A stretch of 64,000 bases of DNA from Mesocentrotus franciscanus (lineage: Eukaryota; Echinodermata; Echinoidea; Camarodonta; Strongylocentrotidae). Where the stretch lies: the NCBI GenBank assembly GCA_037976565.1, contig CP137680.1, positions 27,112,873-27,176,872 on the forward strand, in the 5' to 3' direction. The notes below the pieces were generated by a model, which ran no database searches, had not been told where the DNA came from, and worked only from the letters and a program-made list of their open reading frames with translations. Within the stretch, counting starts at the first letter, position 1; the number at the start of each line of letters is the position of its first letter. Of the stretch, positions 1-11,055 are shown piece after piece. Position numbers and translations under genes: made by a program.

Positions 1-232
1 AATGGAGAGTTTAGAGACCAGCATAGTCTATACAAGCCTTTCCCGCATTAGTCAAACAATCAAGACCATGAGATAAATGTTGATATCTTTAAGTTACTTA
101 TTAGCCAGTCTACAAGAGCGGAGATCGGGGGGAGGGGGGGGGGGGCGGACACACGTCTCCACAGAAAAACTCAGGGGAATTGCCCGCCCCGGGAAATTTA
201 AGAAAGAAAATGTTCAACAAAAATAAGTAACG
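1..232 (-). repeat. conserved 3' flank of a receptor module, with G-tract
   Basis: This flank (TTTAGAGACCAGCATAGTC and onward) recurs beside the receptor copies at about 9590-9800, 17350-17560, 18427-18660 and 29740-29950. Each copy includes a run of G after GAGATC (here 127-147). The gene is on the minus strand, so this is its downstream side. It shows that duplication carried whole gene-plus-flank modules. Confidence 0.7.
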
Positions 233-721
233 TCATGCAACACGAATGGACTGTTCCAGAATGTATAAAAGACAAGGTAAGTATAGTAGATGAGAGATGG
301 CAGATTCCTCTGTACTAAGATCGTTTCTTCCACTCGTACTGAAAATGACGGTGGCATACTCTGGTCTCGTTTGGGTTTGTTCATCGTCCGATGTTCTAGG
401 AATGGTGGATACTTCATGCGACCTTCTTGGTCTACACCCCAACACTCCACACACTGCAATGCTGATTAGCCACAGAACAAGGAAAAATACTAATATTATT
501 GTAATATTACAGTCGCAGTAGAAAATATCAGGGAAGAGCTGGTCTTCATATGCATCATAATGCCAAGTGCGATCTTTAGTCAAGCTTTCATAAAATGTAA
601 AATTCACTTCCTGGCCAATCAACGCATGTTTTTCAATCATTCCGTCTTGTCCTTCTGAATACAAACAAGACTGGATCCCAATCAATAGGCCTAAAAACGA
701 ACGATACGAGATATTAGCCAT
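233..721 (-). CDS. short-form Ig-family membrane protein (receptor copy 1)
   Basis: An open frame of 162 residues. Residues 1-25 look like a signal peptide, 26-72 form a small ectodomain, about 73-96 are a membrane segment and the rest is a basic-start cytoplasmic tail. Both ends match the full-length receptor at 7804-9153: the leader, the tail motif SHEVSTIPRTSDDEQTQT, and a tyrosine in EYATVI (Y122). The middle of the ectodomain (domains 2 and 3 and most of domain 1) is missing, and the strand-B cysteine of domain 1 (C43 in the full copy) is Phe, so it cannot fold as a normal Ig receptor. The start is the Met aligned with those of the paralogues, with a TATA box about 140 bases upstream. 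It could be a working short membrane protein or a relic that happens to be open. No ligand or partner can be named from sequence. Confidence 0.55.
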   Translation of the reverse strand: MANISYRSFLGLLIGIQSCLYSEGQDGMIEKHALIGQEVNFTFYESLTKDRTWHYDAYEDQLFPDIFYCDCNITIILVFFLVLWLISIAVCGVLGCRPRRSHEVSTIPRTSDDEQTQTRPEYATVIFSTSGRNDLSTEESAISHLLYLPCLLYILEQSIRVA

Positions 722-856
722 TATTATCAGATCTTATATACGTCATTCACAGTTAGGGATATAATGAAGATGATGTAACATGAGTCAGATGAAACTTCAG
801 CATTTGTACAGCTTTACTGCACCTCTGTGAATGATGATTGAACCAATGTAGCACCG

Positions 857-865
857 CTTTATATA
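857..865 (-). promoter_or_regulatory. TATA box of receptor copy 1
   Basis: The minus strand reads TATATAAAG, about 136 bases upstream of the ATG at 721. The surrounding block (GACTATATAAAG, then CAATCATCATTCACAGAGG) is conserved at the same place in the other modules, which supports a true core promoter. Confidence 0.6.
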
Positions 866-988
866 GTCACTGTTGAGGCCCGCAGGAGAAATAATAATGA
901 TGAGATTATATGCACCAAGAGAGGGCGTGTGTATTCTTTTTAGATTTGACTACATTACATTTTTATACGATCCGTTTGTAAACGGTAA

Positions 989-1875
989 TACCCTTCACAT
1001 ACACGGATTTTTCTTACGAGTCCTTACGGATCGCACAAATTCACGGATCTTTCACGGATCCTTACGATTTGGCCACTTTTACGACCGATTTAAGAGTTGT
1101 TATGAGTTATTCCGAGCTATTTACGGTTTATTACGGATTATTACGAGTTATTACGATGTATCTACGGCAAAATGCCACGATTTGTTACGAGTTATCACGG
1201 ATAACTACGAGCAACTTACGTGTTTATAGTTACGACCTGTTTACGTGTCGTTACGAATAGTTACGAGTTAGTTACGAGTATTTACGAGTCCTTTCGATTT
1301 GTAGCCAAAAAATAACAACTAAAAATGAAGTGTTCGAATTTGCAGCTTTTATACCCTTTCCCAAATCGTAAACAATACGTAAGAATACATATATTCGTAA
1401 GTACTCGTAACAAATTGTAACAATCCTTAAAGCTATCGTAACACGACCCGAATGAAATCGTAAACAACACGTAAGCACTCGTAATAATCCGTAAATAATC
1501 CGTAAACAAATCGTAAACTAACCGTAACAAATCGTTTTAAAAAATTGTTACGAGTCATTTACGGATTCTTGCGAGCAGTTTACGGATGGTTTACGTGAAT
1601 GTTGCGAGCGGTTTACGATACTTACGGATTATTACGAGCTATTTACGAGTTATTTACGGACAAATCAATTCGTGGAAAATCGTAAGAAGATTTTTGACAT
1701 GTCAAAAAATGTGCCTCTCCTTTCACGGATCCTAAAGAGTGTCTGCGAGTTGTTGCGAGTTGTGACGAGTTGTTTACGGATACCAGCGAGTTATTTACTA
1801 CTGATGCTTGCGATTGACTATGAGTTGGCAATCCGTAAGGACTCGTAAAAAAAATCCGTGTATGTGAAGGGGGTA
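989..1875. mobile_element. 887-bp TIR element made of TTACGAG-like words, TAA target duplication
   Basis: Inverted termini of about 45 bp begin TACCC(C)TTCACATACACGG and are flanked by TAA at 986-988 and 1876-1878. Paralogous receptor flanks (around 9440 and 10550) show the uninterrupted site. Almost the whole interior is short degenerate words (TTACGAG, TTACGGAT) that switch to the reverse orientation (CGTAA) at about 1365-1535 and back again. No coding capacity is visible. A 3-bp TAA duplication is typical of PIF/Harbinger elements, so a non-autonomous Harbinger element is the best guess. The class is inferred; the ends and duplication are seen. Confidence 0.75.
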
Positions 1876-1878
1876 TAA

Positions 1879-2075
1879 GCAAAACTGGAAGGCGAGAGAA
1901 GGTGTTTCAAGAAAAGTTTTAAAAGCAGATCAAACCAACCGTCATTAACGCTATCTTTACCGTCGAGCCGCACTATAATCCGATGATGACGTAAAAATCG
2001 ACTTATATCATGAGTTATGAAATGTTCTTAGACTAACAAAGCGTACAAGCCTATCCCGAATTAGAGACAATTTTT
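1879..2075 (-). repeat. remainder of receptor module 1 upstream flank
   Basis: Sequence related to other module flanks, including GATGATGACGTAAAAATCGAC and CCTATCCCGAATTAG. Homology fades at about 2075. Confidence 0.5.
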
Positions 2076-5000
2076 ACTAAAAATACAAAATCATTGATTT
2101 ATTTCGAGTTGATTTCCTATATACATAGATATGGTGACAACGATATAGTAATCGTGCAATTTGTTTGTACATGGGATGGTAGATTTCATAAACCTCCTGT
2201 AATGAAAATTGATGTATAATCTGCAAAAAGAAATATTTAATAATATGAAGAAATGAACATATATAAATCCGTCAAAAATGTTTCTATTTGTCTTCCTTAC
2301 TTTTACATTATTTAGTCTTTACACTTCCATAATGGAAGACAATAAAAGGCACTTATAATTATGTACAATGTAGAAACAGTTGAGATAATGGCATTGATGA
2401 TGTTTGTAACGCAAAAAGGCACATAATCTTTATTAGCTCCTAGGTCTGTATCGTCATGGATACAGATATTCTCTCTTTGATTCTATGATTATTAAACCAT
2501 TAAGCCTTTGTCACAACGGTCCAAATAAAGACAACTTTAAGGCGCACAAAAGAGAAGAGGTACTTGGAATAACTATTATTGCAGTATTTCTGAATTTGTA
2601 TTATAGTTAGACAATGCATGCTGAAAGGAACAAGTGGCCAACCTGAAAACTCAAAATACCAATGTGAATCGTACTTAAAAGTGGTTATGATTCAGTGTAT
2701 GAGTATTTCCATCAGATGGCGATTTCTATTGATACTGTTACCCCCCTTTCAGCACGTTCAGTCATGCAATCTATAAAAATACATGTATGTAAGCCATTTG
2801 TATACATATATGTACAAAAAAAGAAAATCCCATTTTGTGTAGGATCTATCCCTACCTATTCACCTAGCTATAAAATCCAGAAATGTCTTTCCCGTTTACC
2901 TTTTCTCCTACAGGCTTTTTACGGATGAAAGAACGACCTGATAAATCAGGAGGTCCTTTTCGTTGACCATCCAATTATGGGGAAAATAAAATTTAAAAAA
3001 TATATAACAAATTTCAAATTTGAAGAATTTAAACATGTTTCAGAGTTTAAAAGATGATTTTGACATGTTTGAACTGACAGAAAGGTCCCTTTCTAGGAAA
3101 GTCTGAAGTCATTCTTTTTTGTAAAAATTAAAAGTTATATCAAAATGTACCTTCGTCCACGCAACAGTGACAGTTTCATAAAATAGGATTGGGTGGAGTA
3201 TAAGAGTTTTCCTAATCTTTCAAAGCGCTGCTACACCCCTCCTGAGTGGATTATTTTATATCAAAAGATGAGATTTTTTCCTGCTTGTCATCCATTTCCT
3301 TGTGATATCAATGTTCTTTTGTGCTGAAACCCGACATATTGTTCCACATAATCAATCATGTCGATACCTATTCTCCGTGGTAAATGCAAAACAGAAAGTA
3401 AAAGTTGGGTATAGAATCAGAGACACTCAGTACTGCGATAAGTATTATAGACAGTTATGTTCTATAGTGAGCTGCAAGCGGGAACAAGCTCTCAAGAGGG
3501 TGTGGGGGGGGCAAAACAGATACTTAACTTGAAGGGTCCCTTGAAGGGCTCTAATCTCTGAAGTGATTAATGGAGCAGAGAAAAGGCGGGTATCACTGAA
3601 TTGATAATGGTTTTATTGAGAATTTTTTGTTTGTCTTTTTTATTTCCGAAATCCATATATACATACAGGTTAACAAAAAAAAACATACATATAAAAAACC
3701 ATTTCAAATGATAAGAAAGTAAGTAAATGTGTTACGTATAGAAAAACGGTTGGATAGCCCATTTCAGGACCATTTTGAAAATGGTCCTGTTCGTCCATGG
3801 GGTCCAAAATCAAAAAATCATATTAATTTACATACAATATATCAATTTTTAATCATAGTAGTTGACCAATCATGCACTATCCCCTTATCGACCCCCTTGC
3901 CTCACCACCCCCTCCCGCCACCCTAGCGATACCGCCAACCCCTCCCGCTACCACCTCCCAAGTCCTCCAGGGTATATTACAAAGAACAATAACCAATTTT
4001 ATTTACAATCATAAATTGGTATTAATATTATCTAAAGAATAAAAGAGTAACAATGCATCGAGGCCTAAACGGCCGAATTGCACAATGTTTTAAAAATGTA
4101 AAATACAATATATAAAAACATTCATAGCAAATGACATCAGAATTAATGAACTGAACGTGAGTAAGTAAATTGTATAAAATAATATTTAACTATAACATTT
4201 TTATTTCTTATTTGATCTCCCTAACTCGTTATATATAAAAAGGAGATAAAGAAAGATGAAGAAGAACATGATGATGGTGTAGAGTAAAGAAAGAAAAGAG
4301 GATGGTAAGATGGTAAGATTAAAAAGAAGATGAAGGGGAAGAAGAAGAGGAAAAAGTAGAAGAGAAGGATGAAGAAGAAGGAGATTCAAGTAGGGATAGT
4401 AAGAGGATAGACGGAGGGTAGTGTGAATAGTATCCAGATCATAAGGTATCAATATCCAACCATTACACATTATACAAACTACAAATGACAGAGGCGAAGT
4501 TATGTAGAAAAAAAATACTTATATGACAAATTGTACGAATGAAAAATATATTCTAGGTAAAAGCTACTCAAAGTAAAAGGTTATACTGGTTTATCTAGAC
4601 TATAAAAAGGGGAATTATTAGAAGAAGTGACATAGAAGAAGAAGAAAGAGGGAAAAGAGGCTTGTTAGAACACGAATGAGAAGGAAAGAGAAGGGCGAGA
4701 TGAAGAAGGAGGTGGAAAGGTAGAAGCGGTAGAGGAAGAGGAGACAACTGTGACATTGGCCATGGAAGATGATTTTAGTCATTTAAACAATTAAAAATAA
4801 ATGGTTAACAAAGATTTTTAACTTCGATACACAAGATGTAGTGTTTCTATTATAAAGATACAAAGATTAGACCCCAGTATAAATTTAAAACAAAGTATAT
4901 TTATATATATATATAAATATATAAAATAATCTACATAAAAACTTGATTTCATTGTGTGTATCAGTAATTGAAACCATAGTTTGCATTCAATTATTGCACT

Positions 5001-7178
5001 TATGGGATTACATCATAACTATAATATTGGTAATATTAAAAAAACATCTGTTTTTGTGTTAACTAGTATTTTGGATGCGTATAAGTGATGGTATGGGGCT
5101 ATTTTTCACTCTGTTTGTTCTGCAACGTAGTTCAGGTAATTTCTTAGTATGTCTAAAAACTCTTTTTTGAGTAATCCGTGGTAAGACGTTTTTTAACTGG
5201 TTACTGGAAATACATTTTCCAATGAAAGGTGTGCACAGCGAAAGTCTCCTTTGCTCAAGTGATTGCATATCAAAGCAGGTAAGAGCGTTCTGGCTGAATA
5301 CAGAACATTAACGATGAAGTAAAGCTCGAGCAAGCTGCACACTTCCAAGTTCAAGGTACATGTATATGAAAACCCTCACTGTGTGATGAAGTGGCGGTGT
5401 TTCCGTTTACATCTACAACTTGACGCCATATCGTCCACGTGTGTATGAGAGTATACGGTTTTCAACTGTGAGCTATATATAAGCAGGCTTAGGGATTATA
5501 ATCTAGGTACACTTAAAACAGCATGTGACTTTGTCATAATACGGTACAGTTTACTACCGTGTGAAATTGGTGAATCGGGTGTCTCTGTTGGGGCACTACC
5601 CAAAATTGATATCATATTACTACAGGTACTCTAAAAATAAAAGACAGTCTTGAGTCAAACGATTTGAAGAAAAAAAGTTATTTTAGTAATTTTATGCGTT
5701 GAAACAAATGGAACAGTTGTCCGGTATTAGTCACAATGACTTTATCATTTCAGCCAATTATGAACTGTCCATACGTAAAGTGATTACAACTGTCAAAAGT
5801 TCACATCTTTCCTATTTTAATTAATTCAAACTTTCACCAGTCTGTTTCTCTGATGTTTCTGCTTTATTTTAGAGTAGTTGTCTATTAACATTCCATTTTC
5901 ATTTCCATGTGCTTAAGCGAAACTTCATGGGAAATATAAGTTCCCTATTGCATCACGTTGGCTTAAACTATGAGTAAGTTTGAAGAAAATCCATAAACAC
6001 CCCAAAGAATGACAAGTAACAGTTAGAGGGATAGTTGAGTTTTGTTGAGGAGGGCACTACACAAAATAATTTTTGTGATAAAATGAAAAACTGAGTGTCA
6101 AATTTGAAAGAATATACAATTTAAATGACAATATCATCTTTGATCATAATCGGTTCAGAGACGGCTTAAATATCCATAAATATAACCATTTCTAATATTT
6201 GTGATGAAAAACGAGATAGCGCCTTATACATTTTATTCCAGCCAATGCCAATATTGGCTTTTTATAGGCTTTTTTGTGTTGGTTATAATACGCACACTAG
6301 CCGGCCCGTGTATAGTTATTATTATTAAATTAACTGATTAACGGTCACCGTATTTTTTTGAAAGTGGAGCTGAATTGGTATGATCGTATTCAATCTAAAT
6401 TCACACATTTTTGGGTCTAAAATTACCTCCGTAGCAATTTTAGGTTCTAAAAGGACACTAAAAATGTCATAAATAAGAATAAGAGCAATAACCATGCACT
6501 TTGAAGGCATTTGCGGTCTTAAACAAGAACTCAACTATCCCTTTATAGGATGTGTTCCACAACCTCATGCCACTTGCTGGTGTAGTCTCATATAAACCCT
6601 TTTTTGTGTACAGTACATGATCAACCTTTTGCAATCACTTCAATTTTAATATAATAGCATGACCAGAACTCAACTTTGTCTTTGGGTGATTTTCTGTTCA
6701 ACACCTGATTCCTCCTTGCTCAATAATACATTACGTCACAATGTGTATGACGTCACAAGACGAATCCTAATCGAGAGGTAGCATTGCCGGTATCGATCAG
6801 TCTAGGCACCTTATTATTCAGCCACCTTTTTTTTAATAACAGTTTTTACCTTTACGTTCGCCGAAATTCTGTAAAAAAAAACGCCTGAGTTTTATTTTTG
6901 TTAAATGGCAACCTCATAATTTAGTGTATTGGCTACAAAATATTTCAATTGGCTAATATGGGCATATAATTAGCAATTTTTTTATGTATAAAACTTAATT
7001 ATGCACAAACAAACCTTATTATGCAAATGCTCACGAAGCACGGATTTGCTTTCTTATTCCATCTGGTCTTCTTACTCATGCCTTCCGATTCCTCCCAGTG
7101 AATTTCTCAAATTCCTCTCTGAGGAATTAAAAATTGAGTACTTGTTACTATTCCTGCTTTTTTTTGGGGGTAGTTTCA
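2076..7178. other. AT-rich intergenic DNA, no recognised gene
   Basis: I find no convincing coding region. Notable items are a perfect 11-bp-arm palindrome at 3766-3788 (AGGACCATTTT, one base, complement), a C-rich stretch at 3880-3975, purine-rich DNA at 4240-4400 and 4620-4740, an AT microsatellite near 4900-4920, a TATA-like GCTATATATAAGCAGG near 5470 with no ORF after it, and two CRE-like sites (TTACGTCA and TGACGTCA) near 6731 and 6748. Confidence 0.6.
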
Positions 7179-7658
7179 TTACATGCATTTTTTTTCTTCT
7201 TTTTTTCTCATCATCTGTTTTTCTTTTTTATCGATCATAATGATATACGCTTGTACATAATTACAATGGACTATCTTTGGCGTGTTTTCTGATTTGTGAA
7301 TGTTTGTTCCCGGAGAGTCTTCGGAGGCGCAGGTTCGGTCGCTTATGCCGGGTCTTTGTGTCTCTTTTGTCGGGGCTTGTGCGGTGTACAATATTTTAAA
7401 CTGCTGGTTGCTAGGTCGGACAAGCCTAGAGCTGGTTCGATCTGGCAACGGCAGACTGATGTTTGCGGAATAAGCTTCGGCGGGGAAGACCCGGGGATAT
7501 GACGCGGGCGGGTGCATTCGCACGTCTGGGGTCTCTCTGGGAGCAGGCATGCGCAAGAATTGATGCACGCTGAAGGTGGCCAATTCATACTGGGAATCTC
7601 GCTCAACAAGCTTAGCTTTTCTGAGATTCACTTTTTCCCTCTCAGTTAAATCAAGCAA
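7179..7658 (-). other. unrecognised open frame, 159 residues
   Basis: The frame is open from an ATG, with a charged N terminus (LTEREKVNLRKAKLVERDS) and a lysine-rich low-complexity C terminus that comes from the T-rich DNA at 7190-7215. The central part is Pro/Ser/Thr-rich with no motif I can name. GC content rises locally at 7320-7560, which suggests a transposon or retrogene relic. I assign no function. Confidence 0.2.
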
Positions 7659-7803
7659 TATAAAATATTTTGTCTTATTCTCAAACTTAAATGTACTATG
7701 TAAACTTATTATGTTTCGTAGATACTTATCAGTATTCGTTATTTGTATAATTTTGTTGTTTTATTATATATTGTAATACTGTAAGGTTTAGGGCCTATAT
7801 ATA

Positions 7804-9153
7804 TTATTTTAATTTTGGATATTTTAGTGGAAAAATAAATAAATAAAATAAAATAAAATAAAATCGAACCCCATCCAAAGTTTGCTGGAGTATAACAGAC
7901 ATGGTAAGTAGTAGATGAGAAATGGTAGATTCCTCTGTATGAAGATCGTTTCTTCCACTCATATTGAGGATGACCGTGACATACTCTGGTGTCGAAGTTT
8001 GGGTTTGTTCATCGTCCGATGTTCTAGGAATGGTGGATACTTCATGTGACCTTCTGGACCTATACCCCAGCCAGACTCCACACACTGCATTGATGATTAG
8101 CCACAGAACAAGATACAATAATGTAAACACCCAGAAAGCATTATTGGCACAAGAAGTGGCTGTTGGACCTTCAGAATTCGAGTTGTTGATGTCTCCAGAA
8201 ATTTTCAAGATTACGGTGAACCCAATGGTACCTTTGTTGGTCTGGTTGTCATCTCCTTTGGTTCGACACACAACCACTTTCCCGACATCTCGTTCAGATA
8301 TTCCCCGTAGCAGCAGTGATCGCCCTCCTTTCCTTGACCAAGACCGACTTTTAATATATTCTTCTCGTCCATCTGAACCGTACAATTGCCAGTTATCGAC
8401 ATACGATTCATCGTCGCATTCGACAATGATGTCATTTCCTTCAACAATGTATTGCGCTTTCATGATATTTGGGTAGGGGCAAGATTGTGATATGTCAATA
8501 TCCGGAAAATATGCCTTGCAGGAAGCGTTAAGAACGTTGTTGAAATCGTCAAAGTAGAGAGCTTTAGATTTTATACTTTGAGATGACCCGGGGGCATCAT
8601 CAGGAATATTTAGTCCAATTCCTTCCAATGTCAAAATGACACTGAGTTCACCCGAGTTTACCTCACATGATAATGTCATGCTGTCGAATCCATAATCATC
8701 TCTACGTGGGGATGTAACAGTACAATTGGAGGATAGCTTATTTGGGTCAATCGGTTTCACCCTGAATGTTCGCATAAGATCATTCCCTAAACTGCATGTA
8801 AAATTTTGCTCTACTTGAACGAATGGTATTAGTGAAAGTACTGAGGTATCCTTACTACGCGTTGCTCGAAAATTAAAATGAGTATAAACATCGTCACCAA
8901 ATCTTGATCCAGTATATGTAGATATGCACTGACCGTTCTGATTATCCTGGCAGGTGAAGATATCACGGAAGTAGTCTCCATATAAATTATAATGCCAAGT
9001 AAGGTCTTTAGTTGAGTTTACATAACATGTCAAATTTGCTTGCTGGCCAATAAACGCATGTTTTTCAATCATTCCGCCTTGTCCTTCTGTATACAACCAA
9101 GACTGGATCGCAAACAATAGGCCTACAAACACACGAAATGAGATATTAGTCAT
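7804..9153 (-). CDS. full-length three-Ig-domain receptor (copy 2), single exon
   Basis: 449 residues if the start is the Met aligned with all paralogues; an upstream in-frame Met adds 20 residues but lacks homologues. Signal peptide about 1-25. Domain 1 has C43, W53 and C120 plus an extra pair, C68/C76. Domain 2 has four cysteines (C144, C163, C212, C225). Domain 3 has C246, W255 and C296 and the family signature GGRSLLLRGISERDVGKVV. Several N-x-S/T sites lie in the ectodomain. The membrane segment is about 338-361, followed by basic RSRR and a tail with Y391 in EYVTVI. The conserved tail ends near residue 419; the rest is read into an A-rich insertion. A type I cell-surface receptor, probably immune-type, is inferred. 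The ligand is unknown. Confidence 0.75.
   Translation of the reverse strand: MTNISFRVFVGLLFAIQSWLYTEGQGGMIEKHAFIGQQANLTCYVNSTKDLTWHYNLYGDYFRDIFTCQDNQNGQCISTYTGSRFGDDVYTHFNFRATRSKDTSVLSLIPFVQVEQNFTCSLGNDLMRTFRVKPIDPNKLSSNCTVTSPRRDDYGFDSMTLSCEVNSGELSVILTLEGIGLNIPDDAPGSSQSIKSKALYFDDFNNVLNASCKAYFPDIDISQSCPYPNIMKAQYIVEGNDIIVECDDESYVDNWQLYGSDGREEYIKSRSWSRKGGRSLLLRGISERDVGKVVVCRTKGDDNQTNKGTIGFTVILKISGDINNSNSEGPTATSCANNAFWVFTLLYLVLWLIINAVCGVWLGYRSRRSHEVSTIPRTSDDEQTQTSTPEYVTVILNMSGRNDLHTEESTISHLLLTMSVILQQTLDGVRFYFILFYLFIFPLKYPKLK
7831..7864. repeat. A-rich TAAA/TAAAA microsatellite
   Basis: An A-rich tail-like run at the 3' edge of receptor copy 2. It may mark the end of a plus-strand retroposon. It replaces the usual 3' end of the gene, so the last 30 or so residues of copy 2 are foreign sequence. 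Confidence 0.5.
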
Positions 9154-9317
9154 GATTCTCAGATCTGATATACGTGATTCACAGCCAGGGATATTATGAA
9201 GATGATGTAACATGAGTGAGATGAAATTTCAGCGTCCGTACATCTGTCCTGCACCTCTGTTCATCCGTACAGCTGTACTGGACCTCTGTGAATGATGATT
9301 GAAGTAATGTACCACCA

Positions 9318-9326
9318 CTTTATATA
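9318..9326 (-). promoter_or_regulatory. TATA box of receptor copy 2
   Basis: The minus strand reads TATATAAAG, about 165 bases upstream of the ATG at 9153, in the conserved module promoter. The short copies at 10438-10446 and 18195-18203 have the weaker TATATGAAG at the same place. Confidence 0.6.
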
Positions 9327-9800
9327 GTCACTGTTTATGCCCCGTTAAGGCACGAAGAAGAAGAAGAATGATTTGATTATGTGCACCACGAGAGGGCGGG
9401 TGCATTCGTTATTTAATTGACTCATTAATTTGTACGATCCGTTTGTAAGCAGGTAAGCACAACGGGAAAGCGAGAGAAGATGTTTCCCAAAAATTTGACA
9501 AATACTAGTAGATCAATCAAACCGTCAGTAACGCTTTCTGTACCGTCGTTCCGCACTATGATGACGTAAAATCGACATGCATCTTTAATAAGGGAGATTT
9601 TGGAGACCAACATAGTCTATGAGCCCATCCCACTTTAGTCAAACAATCAAGACCACAGGATGAATGATGATCCATTTAAGTTACTTATTGACCAATCTAC
9701 AAGAGTGGAGATCGGGGATGGAGGGGGGGCATGCACCCTCAGAAAAATAATTAAGGGAAATCGCCCATCCCCGGGAAAATTTAAGAATGAAAATGTACAA

Positions 9801-10309
9801 CTAAAATAAGTAATGCCACGCAACACGAATAGACCTAGGATGTATAAGAGATGTGGTAAGTAGCAGTTGAGAGATGGTAGATTCCTCTGTATCAAGATCG
9901 TTTTCTTCCACTCGTACTGATAATGACTGTGGTGAACATTGGTGTCGTTTGGGTTTGGCCATCGTCCGATGTTCTAGGAATGGTGGATACTTCATATGAC
10001 CTTTTGGATCTACATCTCGACCCGACTCCACACATTAGTACTGCAATGGTGATTAGCCACAGAATTGTTTTTGTCTTCTTCAAATTTTACATTCATTTGG
10101 CAGGTGTAGGTATCAGGGAAGCTTAAGAGGTCTTCATATGAATAATAATGTCAAATAAGATCTTCAGTCGAGCTTTCAAAAAAGGAAAAATTCACTTCCT
10201 GGCCAATCAACGCATGTTTTCCAATTATTCCGCCTTGTCCTTTTGAATACAAACAAGACTGGGTCCCGACCAATAGCCCTAAAAACAGACGATATGAGAT
10301 ATTAGCCAT
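9801..10309 (-). pseudogene. short-form receptor (copy 3), broken
   Basis: It has the same layout as the short form at 233-721: leader from the ATG at 10309, a mini ectodomain without the domain-1 strand-B Cys (Phe in its place), then the membrane segment and tail. A TGA replaces the Trp of the WHY motif, and a frameshift lies at the start of the membrane segment. The tail (STIPRTSDDGQTQT) continues in another frame. The ectodomain deletion junction matches copies 1 and 4, so the deletion came before these duplications. Confidence 0.7.
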
Positions 10310-10437
10310 GATTCTTAGACCTGATATACGTGATTCATAGTATAATGAAGATGATGTAACATGAGTCAGATGAAACTCCAGTGTCTGTACAGCTGTACTG
10401 CACCTCTGTTAATGATGATTGAGCGAATGTTGCACCG

Positions 10438-10446
10438 CTTCATATA
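10438..10446 (-). promoter_or_regulatory. degenerate TATA box of receptor copy 3
   Basis: TATATGAAG lies at the position where copies 1 and 2 have TATATAAAG, in the shared promoter block. Confidence 0.4.
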
Positions 10447-11055
10447 GTCACTGTTGAGGCCCGAAGAAGAAATAATAATCATGAGATTATATGCACCAAG
10501 AGAGGGCGGGCGCATTCTTTTTTATTTTACTACATTTAGACGATCTGTTTGCGAAAGGTTAGCACAACTGAAAGACGAATGAAGGTATATCAAAAAAGTT
10601 TCAAAAGTATATAAAACCAATCGTCAGTAATCCTTTCTCTATCGCCCCGCCACACTATTATCTGATGATTTTTTTTTAAATCTCTTTGCCTCTAATGAGG
10701 TGTTTATTCAATATTCAAACAATAGCATACTTTTACTTACAATTTAGCAAAACAATGGAACATCAATAATGCACATAATATTTGTTCAAATATAACTAAA
10801 CAAATTCGCGAGAAATTTCATATTTTGTACTTTCAAACGTTCATTTATTGTTATTCTGTTAGTCATTTCTCTCTTAAATAAATAAATCAAATTTAGATCT
10901 CTATTATCATACCCATACTTTAATATTACGAAAAATAATCATTTTATAAATAGACCAAAAAGCAATAGTCATTATCAAATCGATTTCGGTTTGCGAATTC
11001 ATTTTGAGTAAGTAAACAATATCTATCTCTATTTTAAGATTAAAAGCATGTAAAA

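Noticed and set aside
4201..4470. 89-codon minus-strand frame
   Set aside because: Derived from purine-rich low-complexity DNA.
7964..8476. 170-codon plus-strand frame over receptor copy 2
   Set aside because: Antisense shadow of a conserved receptor gene; not preserved in paralogues.
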